NCBI RefSeq assembly: GCF_001536285.1
Contig: NZ_FAOZ01000020.1
Coordinates: forward strand, 1 to 64,000
DNA length: 64,000 nt
DNA from: Parafrankia irregularis
GTDB taxonomy: Bacteria > Actinomycetota > Actinomycetes > Frankiales > Frankiaceae
Direction of reading: 5' to 3'
Made by a program: the position numbers and the translations under genes. The notes beneath the pieces are model-generated. The model had not been told where the DNA came from, ran no database searches, and saw nothing but the letters and a program-made list of their open reading frames with translations. Shown here one piece after another: positions 25,946-33,806 of the stretch (position 1 is the first letter of the stretch; each line of letters opens with the position of its first letter).

Positions 25946-26533
25946 ATGGGGCGGGCCCGGGTTGCGCTGGCCGCCGTGCTGGCGGTGGGGGCGGTGCTGG
26001 GTGCCGTCACGTTATTCATGCGTCCGGCACCCCAGTCGGCGAGCGTGGCCGTCGTGCTCCGTGTGGACAAGGGCCGCGACGACGCGCTGAACGCCCAGTT
26101 CGCGGGCGAGCTGCTGATCTATTACGCCCGTTCGGAGCTCTCCCGGCCCGGAGCGCTCGGCCCCGAGCAGGTCACCGACTTTCAGCTCGCCTTCTCCCGC
26201 AACAGCACCGAGCCGTTCGCGGACATCGTCGGCCGCAGCACGATCATCAACATTGTCTCCGCGGACAGCGACGGCGCGGTGGCCCGTGACACGGTCAACG
26301 CGGTCGTCAGCCAGCTGTCGAAGCGGCTCGAGATCTGGCAGGACGGAATTCCCGACGCCAAGCGCATCGTCCTGGTGCCGCTGCCGCGAGCCGGCAAGGA
26401 TTCCAGTGGCCCGGCAGGCCCGGCGTCCTATGCCGGCGGCAGTCGCCCGCGGGCAGCCCTGGGAGTTCTCCTCGTCTCCGTTCTCGTCACCGCGGCCGTG
26501 GGCACCAGCCTCCTGCGAGCGCGGCCGCGATGA
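25946..26533 (+). CDS. Small Wzz/YveK-like membrane protein 1
   Basis: 195 residues with a helix at each end (ARVALAAVLAVGAVLGAVTLF near residue 5; ALGVLLVSVLVTAAVGTSLL near 170). An extracytoplasmic alpha/beta domain of about 130 residues lies between, the layout of polysaccharide co-polymerases that set chain length. Family assignment rests on topology and on the very similar neighbour at 26703, not on a sharp motif. The ATG follows GGGGGGACGGA. It is the first gene of a plus-strand operon with the second Wzz-like protein and the polymerase. Confidence 0.65.
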   Translation: MGRARVALAAVLAVGAVLGAVTLFMRPAPQSASVAVVLRVDKGRDDALNAQFAGELLIYYARSELSRPGALGPEQVTDFQLAFSRNSTEPFADIVGRSTIINIVSADSDGAVARDTVNAVVSQLSKRLEIWQDGIPDAKRIVLVPLPRAGKDSSGPAGPASYAGGSRPRAALGVLLVSVLVTAAVGTSLLRARPR

Positions 26534-26569
26534 GCGCTCCCCCGCGGCAAGCACCAGCTCAAACCACAT

Positions 26570-26603
26570 CTTTGCCGTTGCTGCGACCATGGGAACGGCA
26601 AAG
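26570..26603 (+). promoter_or_regulatory. 10-bp hairpin between the two Wzz-like genes
   Basis: CTTTGCCGTT (26570-26579) pairs perfectly with AACGGCAAAG (26594-26603) over a 14-base loop, 37 bases after the first Wzz-like stop. No T-run follows, so it may tune message stability or partial termination rather than stop transcription. Confidence 0.45.
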
Positions 26604-26702
26604 GTTGCACCCGAGGCCGTCGGTGACGGCGCCTACCCGTCCACAGCTTCCGCCGCGTTCAGGAAGTCAGGTCTTCCGGATCGGCACCGGGGGGAACACG
26701 TA

Positions 26703-27596
26703 ATGCAACTGAACGGACCGCTCACGATTCTGCTCCGGCGGTGGCGACTCACCGCCGCCGGAGTTGCTCTGACCGTGGTCGCCGCGATCGGCGCCTTCGT
26801 GATGACCCCCGTCAGCTATCAGGGATCGTCCCAGGTCTTCCTTCTGCCGTCGGCCGTCTCCGCGGAGACCGGCAAGGTTGACAATCCGTATCTGGGATTC
26901 GGGCAGTCGTTGCGCATTACGGCGGAGGTGATCAGCCGCCTGACCAGCACCGCCGAAGCCGTTGACGAAGCCGTGAAGCACGGGGCCACCGCGGGGTACA
27001 TGATCGGTATTCCCACCGACGCCGCCGGCCCGGTACTCAACGTGCAGGCCGAGGGACCTGACCGGGCCGCGGTCGTGACCACCGTCAACTACGTCGTCAC
27101 CAAGCTCGGCGAGGTGCTGGACCAGGAGCAGGAGAAGGGCGGCGCGCCCCGGTCGTCGTGGTTCGTCCTGAACAAGATCACCGAGGAGCCGGTGGTCACG
27201 GTCGCCAAGAAGGCCCGCTACACGCAGGCGGCGATGGCTTTCGCGGTCTGCTGCCTGCTCACCTTCCTGGGCGTTCTGCTGTTCGACCGGTTGCGTTCGC
27301 CGCGGCCTGCCGGTGACGGCGGTGCCCCGATGTCACCCACCGGGCCGTCCGCGCCGACCGACAATGACGGCTACGGGGAGATCGGGCGCCCCCGGCGCCC
27401 GGCCGCGGGGCCGCAGGAACACCGCGAGCGCCAGCGGTACGACGAGCCGAGCACCTTCGACGGGGCACCGCAGGGTCGCTCGGACCACGACACCGAACGC
27501 ACCTACCGCATTCCGCTGCGGCGTCCCATGTCACTGGACGACGACCCGCAGTCGGGCTACGACCGCCGACCGCTTGGCAGCGACCGAAAGTCATGA
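26703..27596 (+). CDS. Wzz/YveK-like polysaccharide chain-length protein 2
   Basis: 297 residues. Helix 1 (LTAAGVALTVVAAIGAFVM), an outer domain with YQGSSQVFLLPSAVS and NPYLGFGQSLRITAEVI, and helix 2 (AAMAFAVCCLLTFLGVLLF) form a Wzz/KpsC-type co-polymerase. A cytoplasmic tail of about 100 residues follows helix 2. In BY-kinase systems the kinase would sit there, but this tail is hydrophilic, disordered in character and without Walker motifs. It contains DTERTYRIPLRRP (T267), a possible phosphosite. The ATG at 26703 is preferred over longer readings because the upstream part lacks protein character. Confidence 0.75.
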   Translation: MQLNGPLTILLRRWRLTAAGVALTVVAAIGAFVMTPVSYQGSSQVFLLPSAVSAETGKVDNPYLGFGQSLRITAEVISRLTSTAEAVDEAVKHGATAGYMIGIPTDAAGPVLNVQAEGPDRAAVVTTVNYVVTKLGEVLDQEQEKGGAPRSSWFVLNKITEEPVVTVAKKARYTQAAMAFAVCCLLTFLGVLLFDRLRSPRPAGDGGAPMSPTGPSAPTDNDGYGEIGRPRRPAAGPQEHRERQRYDEPSTFDGAPQGRSDHDTERTYRIPLRRPMSLDDDPQSGYDRRPLGSDRKS

Positions 27597-29035
27597 TCAG
27601 CGGAACGTCGCGGTCCGCTACCAACCCCCCGGCCACCACATCTCGCGCCAGCGGCCCCGGCGCGGCCCTGGCTCCGGCCCCGTCCACCCCTTTGGCCGCG
27701 CCCCCGGCGTCGGCCGCGGCGTCGGTCCCGTCGTGGCTCCGGTCGACCTCGCACCTGGACACGGTCAGCCTGCTCACGCTCTTCCTGTTCCTGCTGCTGG
27801 GCCTGTCCGCGCAGTTGGTGATCGGTTCGCTCGGTTCGGCCGCGACACCGGCCAACCTGATCGGTCTCGCCGGCCTGCTGTGCTGGCTCGGCGGGCGGCT
27901 GCATCCGGCTCTGGGCCTGGACCAGGCGGCGAACCCGGTGCGCGTCGCCGCGTTGATGTTCATGGTCGTGGTCCTGCTCAGTTACACCGCGTCCAATGGC
28001 CGGGTCACGTCCGCGGTCGAGATCCGCGCGGCTGACCGGGGCCTCATCGCGACCCTGTGCTGGCTGGGGATCATGCTGATCGCCTGCGACGGGGTGAGCA
28101 GCCTCGATCGGATGGAGACCCTGCTGCGGCGCCTGGCCATCGGCGGCGGGCTGCTCGGCCTGCTGGGGCTGGTGCAGTTCTACACCGGGTTCAATCCGCT
28201 CGCCGCGGTCAAGCCGCCCGGCCTGCAGCCGATCGCGGCGTTCGACGAGCTGAGCACCCGGTCGGACTTCGTCCGGATCAAGGCGACCGCGAGCCACCCG
28301 ATCGAGGCCGGCGTCGTGTTCGCCGCGATCCTGCCGTTCGCCCTCCACTTCGCCCTGCAGCCCGCTGCCACCCGCCTGCGTGGTCGGCTCCGCTGGGTGG
28401 GCGTGGTCATGCTCCTGGTCGCGCTGCCGATGACCCTGTCCCGCGGCGGCCTGCTCGCCGCCACGGTCACCTTCATCGTCCTGTTCACCGGCTGGCCGTC
28501 CCGGATCCGCGTGCGGGCACTGATCATCACGCCGGTCTTCCTGGTCATCATGCGACTGGCCGTGCCCGGCCTGCTCGGCACCGTGCGCAGCATGTTCGCC
28601 GGCATCTCCGAGGATCCGAGCACCTCGGGCCGGACCAGTGACTACGCGACGGTCGGCCACTACTTCGACCAGTCCCCGCTGTTCGGCCGAGGATTCCGCA
28701 CGTTTCTGCCGAACATCTACCGCACCCTGGACAACCAGTACCTGGGCAGCCTGGTGGAGATCGGCGCGGTCGGCATGGTCGTGCTCATCCTGCTGTTCGG
28801 AATCCCGCTGGCCTGCGCGGTGATCGCCCTGCGCCGCGCCCCCGACCAGCGGACGAAGGACCTCATCCGGGCGCTGGCCGCCAGCGTGTTCGCGGTGATG
28901 CTCAGCTACGCCACCTTCGACGCGCTGAGCTTCTCACTGATCGCCAGCCTGACCTTTCTTCTGCTCGGTTGTTGCGGCGCCGCCTGGCGGCTCACCCGGC
29001 AGCCGGCCCCCCGCGAGAGGAACAACGCCCGATGA
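27593..29035 (+). CDS. O-antigen ligase/polymerase-like membrane protein (Wzy/WaaL)
   Basis: About 10-12 hydrophobic segments after a 45-residue Ala/Pro/Ser lead. The large outer loop carries SDYATVGHYFDQSPLFGRGF and a DNQYLGSLVEIGAVG motif, typical of the Wzy_C/WaaL family, which transfers or polymerises lipid-linked glycans. A STRSDFVRIKATASHPIEAG loop also fits. The ATGA overlap with the chain-length gene supports joint action in polymerisation. Polymerase versus ligase cannot be separated by sequence. Confidence 0.85.
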   Translation: MISGTSRSATNPPATTSRASGPGAALAPAPSTPLAAPPASAAASVPSWLRSTSHLDTVSLLTLFLFLLLGLSAQLVIGSLGSAATPANLIGLAGLLCWLGGRLHPALGLDQAANPVRVAALMFMVVVLLSYTASNGRVTSAVEIRAADRGLIATLCWLGIMLIACDGVSSLDRMETLLRRLAIGGGLLGLLGLVQFYTGFNPLAAVKPPGLQPIAAFDELSTRSDFVRIKATASHPIEAGVVFAAILPFALHFALQPAATRLRGRLRWVGVVMLLVALPMTLSRGGLLAATVTFIVLFTGWPSRIRVRALIITPVFLVIMRLAVPGLLGTVRSMFAGISEDPSTSGRTSDYATVGHYFDQSPLFGRGFRTFLPNIYRTLDNQYLGSLVEIGAVGMVVLILLFGIPLACAVIALRRAPDQRTKDLIRALAASVFAVMLSYATFDALSFSLIASLTFLLLGCCGAAWRLTRQPAPRERNNAR

Positions 29036-29571
29036 CCGCACCGGGACCGGCCGCCCGAGCCCGTCAGGTGGCCAGGGACATGGTCCGCGACGTCGTCCTG
29101 AACGGCGCGCTCGCCGCCCCGGTGACCCCGCGCCCGTTGCGCGCACAGCTGCTGCACCGCACCGGCATGCGGGTGACCGGAGCCGCGATCTCCCCCGGCT
29201 GCTGGTTCGGCGGCCGGAACGTCTCGATCGGGCCCCGGACGTACGTCAACCGCGGCTGTTTCTTCGACTCGTTCGCGGACATCACGGTCGGTGCCGACTG
29301 CCATCTCGGCATGCAGGTGCTCCTGTGCACCAGCACCCACGAACCCGGTACCGGACGGTCACGCGCGGGGGCGCTGGCCGGGCGCCCGATCGTGATCGGC
29401 GACGGCTGCTGGCTCGGCGCCCGTGTGACGATCATGCCGGGTGTCACGGTGGGAGACGGATGCGTCATCGCCGCGGGTGCCGTCGTGACCGCGGACTGCG
29501 AGGCTGACGGGCTCTACGCCGGGATTCCGGCCCGCCGGGTCCGGGATCTGCCGCCGCGCGCCACGAGCTGA
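29032..29571 (+). CDS. Hexapeptide-repeat (LbetaH) O-acetyltransferase
   Basis: 179 residues with left-handed beta-helix repeats from ~50 to 165. STHEPGTGRSRAG contains the family catalytic-type histidine, and CWLGARVTIMPGVTVGDGCVIAAGAVVT is the WcaF/maltose-acetyltransferase-like end. It should acetylate a sugar in the repeat unit. The ATG overlaps the polymerase stop. It closes the 25946-29571 operon; the last codons (CCACGAGCTGA) are duplicated immediately after the stop. Confidence 0.85.
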   Translation: MTAPGPAARARQVARDMVRDVVLNGALAAPVTPRPLRAQLLHRTGMRVTGAAISPGCWFGGRNVSIGPRTYVNRGCFFDSFADITVGADCHLGMQVLLCTSTHEPGTGRSRAGALAGRPIVIGDGCWLGARVTIMPGVTVGDGCVIAAGAVVTADCEADGLYAGIPARRVRDLPPRATS

Positions 29572-29640
29572 CCTGACAAGCCACGAGCTGACCTGGCTGG
29601 ACGAACGACGAGCCGACCGGACGAACGACGAGCCTCGGGC
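29561..29640. repeat. Four 20-bp tandem units at a convergent gene junction
   Basis: CCACGAGCTGACCTG occurs at 29561 and 29581, and ACGAACGACGAGCC at 29601 and 29621, all in one 20-base register. The first copy includes the acetyltransferase stop codon. The region separates convergent genes ending at 29571 and 29652. Confidence 0.75.
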
Positions 29641-29651
29641 CGGCAGACAGT

Positions 29652-31007
29652 TCAGGCGACCCGGTGCGGAACGGGCTGCCCGCCGCCGGCCCGGCCGCGC
29701 AGCGCACGAACGTCAGCCCAGGAGCGGGCGCGCAGGAACGGCGCCTCGAACAGCTTGAAGAACCCATAGGACACGACCAGGACCGTCGGAATCGTCAGGG
29801 CCATGATGACGGCCAGCGCCGCCATTCCCGAGGCCAGGTCCTGAACCAGGTGGAACCAGAGGGTTTCCAGAATCAGCACGTGGATCAGGTAGATGGAGAA
29901 GGCGAACATGCCGAGGGTGGTGAGCGGGCGGGCCGCCAGCACCCCACGCAGCCGGGATGTCGGCGCGGCGGCGAGGCCACGGAAGGCCACAGCCGTGACG
30001 ACGCCCACGAGGACGTCGACCCAGAAGTAGTTGTTCACGATGTCCTCGGACCCGACGACCGTGAAGCCCGCCACGCAGGCGGCGATCAGCAGGCCGGCGA
30101 GCCCGAGCAGAGGTACCCGGCGTCCCGCGATCCGCGGTGCCCGCGCGGAGTCGGCCGCGAGCACGCCGAGCGCGAAGCAGGCCAGCATCTGCGGGCTGAG
30201 CTGCCCGTACTTTGTGGCGAGCATCGGGGTGTGCGCAAGGGCGACCTTCAGGCCACACACGACGACGACGGTGACGCCCGCCATGGCCACCGGGCCCAGC
30301 CGTCGGCGGAGCAGCAACAGCAGCGGAAACAGAAAATAGATCCAGACCTCGACCGCGATCGACCAGAACGTGCCGTTCGGCCGCTCGGTGTCCACCACGA
30401 TCTGCAGCATCGAGAAGTGCACGAAGAACGCGCGGATTCCGGCGCCGGTGCCGCTGACGCTGTGGGTGACCCAGATCGCGACGGGCACGGAGATCGCCAG
30501 TGCGGCCCAGTAGGGCGGGAGGATCCGCCAGGCCCGGCGCCGGGCGAAGGTGCGCCAGCCGCCCTTGAGCCGGTGGCCGTTGGCCGCCGGTGCGAGAGCG
30601 AGCGAGTAGCCCGATAGCACGATGAAGACCACCACCGCCAGGTGGCCGTAGAGAAGCCACCCGACATACCACGGGCCGCTGTTTCGCGGGAATCCCGGAA
30701 AGACAATCAGCCAGCAGTGATGGAGAACCACGAACATCGCCGCCAGACCGCGCACTCCGTCCAGCCACGCGGTGGCTCCATGTATCTTCTCGGGTGCCTT
30801 TCCGGCTGCCGGACGGGCCTGATCCGCATCCACAACCGCACGGGTGGCGCGGGCGAACCGCGGAATCGTCACCGTCCGTTCGGCGGCCTCCGAGCCCGGG
30901 AGGGCTCGTCTGGGCACCCACACCGTGGCCTGGTCGACGGAAGCGGGGCCGGCCCCGAGATCGGGCACTGCGGCGGGTGACTCGAAGCCTTCCCGATGGG
31001 TCGTCAT
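29652..31007 (-). CDS. OafA/acyltransferase-3 family membrane O-acyltransferase
   Basis: About ten membrane helices of the Acyl_transf_3 family. WLDGVRGLAAMFVVLHHCW holds the conserved RGxAA...H motif, followed by VFIVLSGYSLAL, RRAWRILPPYWAAL (R/K-R) and NGTFWSIAVEVWIYFLFPL. It transfers acyl groups to surface glycans. An 80-residue hydrophilic cytoplasmic N-terminus, uncommon in the family, contains DQATVWV and SEAAERTVTIPR (T28, T45), similar to motifs in the flippase and Wzz tails. It starts 37 bases after the GT2 gene, so it probably belongs to the 36232-29652 transcript. Confidence 0.88.
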   Translation of the reverse strand: MTTHREGFESPAAVPDLGAGPASVDQATVWVPRRALPGSEAAERTVTIPRFARATRAVVDADQARPAAGKAPEKIHGATAWLDGVRGLAAMFVVLHHCWLIVFPGFPRNSGPWYVGWLLYGHLAVVVFIVLSGYSLALAPAANGHRLKGGWRTFARRRAWRILPPYWAALAISVPVAIWVTHSVSGTGAGIRAFFVHFSMLQIVVDTERPNGTFWSIAVEVWIYFLFPLLLLLRRRLGPVAMAGVTVVVVCGLKVALAHTPMLATKYGQLSPQMLACFALGVLAADSARAPRIAGRRVPLLGLAGLLIAACVAGFTVVGSEDIVNNYFWVDVLVGVVTAVAFRGLAAAPTSRLRGVLAARPLTTLGMFAFSIYLIHVLILETLWFHLVQDLASGMAALAVIMALTIPTVLVVSYGFFKLFEAPFLRARSWADVRALRGRAGGGQPVPHRVA

Positions 31008-31044
31008 CGCGCCACTACCGTCCCCCCGCTGCCATCACTTGTGA

Positions 31045-31920
31045 TCATGCCCGGCTGCTGTTGTCCCGCAGCCAGACAGGGGTGCCGCCGCGGCGGGCCC
31101 GCGCCTGGCCCCACAGACGCCCGCCCAGCGTGATGGCGACGAAGGCGGCGATCGCCGGTGCCTGGGCCGGCTCCCGCCGGAGGATCCCGGCGACCGCCCG
31201 GGCGCTGGCGGTGCTCTCCTCGCGGGCGCGCGAACCGGACTGCTCCGCGTTGCCCATGGAGGCCCGGGCACGGCGGCGTAGCAGGTCAGCGACCTTACGC
31301 GGAGGATGGACCATCGACCGTGCCGAGCGCACGACCGTGCGTTCGGACGGCCCGAAGGCGCGATGCAGGTAGAGATCGTCGTTGACGACGTCGGGCAGTG
31401 CGGCGATGCGCTGGTGGCCTCGTTCGCTCACCGCGACCACCCCGCGGCCGATCAGCCCGTTCGACACCACCGGCAGCTGCGACCACACCGAGTAGTAGGC
31501 ACGCACCAGCCAGGGCGAGCCAGCGAGGTCCAGGACCCGTTCCGGCCCGGCCGCCAGGTAGCCGCCGCCGTCGACGGCCTCGGCCAACGCCAGCAGCCCG
31601 GCCCGGTCGATCTCCACATCCGCGTCCACATAGATCCGCGGGAAGACGTCCGTGACGGCGTTCCCCATCCGCAGGGCATTGATCTTCGATGGGATGTCGG
31701 TGGACAGCACGCGTACGCCCGGCCCGAACGAGGAGGCGACCTCGGCGGTGCGGTCCTTGCACCCGTTGCAGACCACGACCACATCGAAGACGGCGCCCGT
31801 GTCGTCCGGGCCAGAGCTGACGATCCTCGACAGGAGTCGGCCGATCACCCGTTCCTCGTTGTGGGCTGGTACCACCACGCTCGCCGACACCCGTCCGGTG
31901 CCCGTTCGTGGCTCACTCAT
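31045..31920 (-). CDS. Family 2 glycosyltransferase
   Basis: A GT-A fold: SVVVPAHNEERVIGRLL at the N-terminus, VVVVCNGCKDRTAEVA, and the metal-binding YVDADVEI (DxD). A later VNDDLYLHRAF supplies the acceptor-side acidic motif. No clear membrane helix, so it acts at the inner face of the membrane. The ATG overlaps the AsnB-like stop (31917-31920). The sugar transferred is unknown. Confidence 0.87.
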   Translation of the reverse strand: MSEPRTGTGRVSASVVVPAHNEERVIGRLLSRIVSSGPDDTGAVFDVVVVCNGCKDRTAEVASSFGPGVRVLSTDIPSKINALRMGNAVTDVFPRIYVDADVEIDRAGLLALAEAVDGGGYLAAGPERVLDLAGSPWLVRAYYSVWSQLPVVSNGLIGRGVVAVSERGHQRIAALPDVVNDDLYLHRAFGPSERTVVRSARSMVHPPRKVADLLRRRARASMGNAEQSGSRAREESTASARAVAGILRREPAQAPAIAAFVAITLGGRLWGQARARRGGTPVWLRDNSSRA

Positions 31921-33806
31921 GCCCCGCCCCCCGGCGCTGCCGATCCAGTCCGATCCGATCCGATTCGATCCGGTCGGCGGAAGAAGACCTCATGCCAGAC
32001 CTCGAGACACAGCAATGTCCAGATCCTGATCTCTTCGTTGCGCCGGCCCTGCTGGTGCGTGGCGAGCAGCTGCCGCACGGGTGCCGTGCCGAGAAGGCCA
32101 CCGACGAAGGACCCGTTGCTGGTCAGCATGTCCGCGGCGAGGTCGGAGAGATCGCCACGGAACCAGTCGGCCAACGGGACCCGGAAGCCGACCTTGGGCC
32201 GGTCCACGATCAGCGTCGGCAGGTAGCGGCGCGCCACTTCCTTGAGCACCCACTTGCCGCGGCCGTCCCGCACCTTCACCGACGAGGGAAGCCGAAATGC
32301 CAGCTCGACGAGCTCGTGGTCCAACAGGGGCGGTCGCATCTCGACCGAGGCGGCCATCGTCATCCGGTCGCCGCGCTCGAGCAGGTTGTCGGGCAGCCAG
32401 CCGAGCAGGTCCGCCTCGAGCATGCCTCGCAGCGGGTCGTTGCCGGTAGCCGGTAACAGCCGGCCCGGCTCCCCACGGGCGATGCCGAGCAGCCGGTTGC
32501 GCTCCCGTTCGGTGAAGGGCGCGAACCAGCCGTCACGACGGGCCCGCTCGTCCCTCTCCCCCAACGCCCGCAGCGCGATGCGCAGCCGGTTGGCGCTCGC
32601 CGGAAGCGACCGCTGGACTCCGTCGAACAGTGGCCCGCGCAGGCCGGAGGGAACGATCCCGATCCGGGATGTCAGCGCGGCCAGCCGGTACTTCGGATAG
32701 CCGCCGAACAGTTCGTCCGCGCCCTCGCCGGACAGCACCACCCGCACATGCTCCCTGGCGAGCTGGGCGAGCCGGTGCACGGCGATGTCCGCCGGCTCCG
32801 ACACCGGAGCGTCCCGGTGCCAGGTCAGGGTCGACCACAGGTCGGCGAAGTCACTCGGCTTCACCACGATCTCGTGATGGCGGGTGGCGAACTGCTCGCT
32901 GACCAGGCGAGCCATCGGCCGCTCGTCGTGCTGGCCGGGCCCGAAGCCCACGGAGAAGGTGTGGACCGGCTCGTCGGTCCGCTGGCTCATCAGCGCCGTC
33001 ACCAGGCTGGAGTCGACACCGCCGGACAGGTAGGCACCTACCGGGGTGTCCGCGACAGTCGCCCGTTCCACGGCCCGCCGCAGGGCGGCGTCGACCAGGT
33101 CGACCGCCTGCCGGGGGTCCACGGGCAGTTCCTCCGTGGCCAGGGGCGGCGACCAGTAACGCCTGATCGTGGAACGGCCATCCCGGGCCACGCTGAGCGC
33201 GTGGCCGGGCAGCAGCTTGCGGACCCCCTCGAACAGGGTCGCCGGCGCCGGGACGGACCGGCCCGCCAGGTAGTCGGCGACCGAGGCATGGTCCACGGCT
33301 GGCGGCTTCGGCAGCGCCGGCAGGATCGCCTTGATCTCAGAGGCGAACACCAGCTGCGAGTCGTCCAGGCAGTAGTAGAGCGGTAGCACGCCCACCCGGT
33401 CCCGGACGAGGGTCAGGCCACCGCTGTCCGCGTCATGGACGGCGAACGCGAACTGGCCGACGAGACGGCTCAGCCCGTCGATGCCCTTCTCCGCGAACAT
33501 GGCGAGCGCGACCTCGGTGTCGCCACCGGTCTGGAACGGATAGGACATCTGCTCGCGCAGCTGCCGGTAGTTGAAGATCTCGCCGTTGAAGCAGATGTGG
33601 TGCCGGCCGCCGGCCGAGGCCATCGGCTGCGCGCTGCCGCCGAGATCGATGATCGACAGGCGGCGATGCCCGAAGCCCACCGGCCCCTGCGCCCAGAAGC
33701 CCTCGGCATCGGGGCCACGATGAGCCAATAACCCGGTCATCGTCGACAACATCGCCGGATCAACCGGCTGGCCGTCGAAACGGGCGATACCCGCGATGCC
33801 GCACAT
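31917..33806 (-). CDS. asnB: AsnB-like glutamine amidotransferase (asparagine synthase family) in the polysaccharide locus
   Basis: 629 residues. Cys2 in MCGIAGIARFDG is the glutaminase nucleophile, followed by RGPDAEGFW, SIIDLGG and the glutaminase domain to ~190. The synthetase domain has LSGGVDSSLVTALM (pyrophosphate loop) and SGEGADELFGGYPKYR. Chemistry: ATP-dependent amidation of a carboxylate with glutamine-derived ammonia. In polysaccharide clusters such enzymes are thought to amidate sugar acids or peptide substituents rather than make asparagine; that is inference from context. The last ~12 residues (IGSDRTGS type) are low-complexity. Start and stop overlap both neighbours. Confidence 0.88.
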   Translation of the reverse strand: MCGIAGIARFDGQPVDPAMLSTMTGLLAHRGPDAEGFWAQGPVGFGHRRLSIIDLGGSAQPMASAGGRHHICFNGEIFNYRQLREQMSYPFQTGGDTEVALAMFAEKGIDGLSRLVGQFAFAVHDADSGGLTLVRDRVGVLPLYYCLDDSQLVFASEIKAILPALPKPPAVDHASVADYLAGRSVPAPATLFEGVRKLLPGHALSVARDGRSTIRRYWSPPLATEELPVDPRQAVDLVDAALRRAVERATVADTPVGAYLSGGVDSSLVTALMSQRTDEPVHTFSVGFGPGQHDERPMARLVSEQFATRHHEIVVKPSDFADLWSTLTWHRDAPVSEPADIAVHRLAQLAREHVRVVLSGEGADELFGGYPKYRLAALTSRIGIVPSGLRGPLFDGVQRSLPASANRLRIALRALGERDERARRDGWFAPFTERERNRLLGIARGEPGRLLPATGNDPLRGMLEADLLGWLPDNLLERGDRMTMAASVEMRPPLLDHELVELAFRLPSSVKVRDGRGKWVLKEVARRYLPTLIVDRPKVGFRVPLADWFRGDLSDLAADMLTSNGSFVGGLLGTAPVRQLLATHQQGRRNEEIRIWTLLCLEVWHEVFFRRPDRIGSDRTGSAAPGGGA

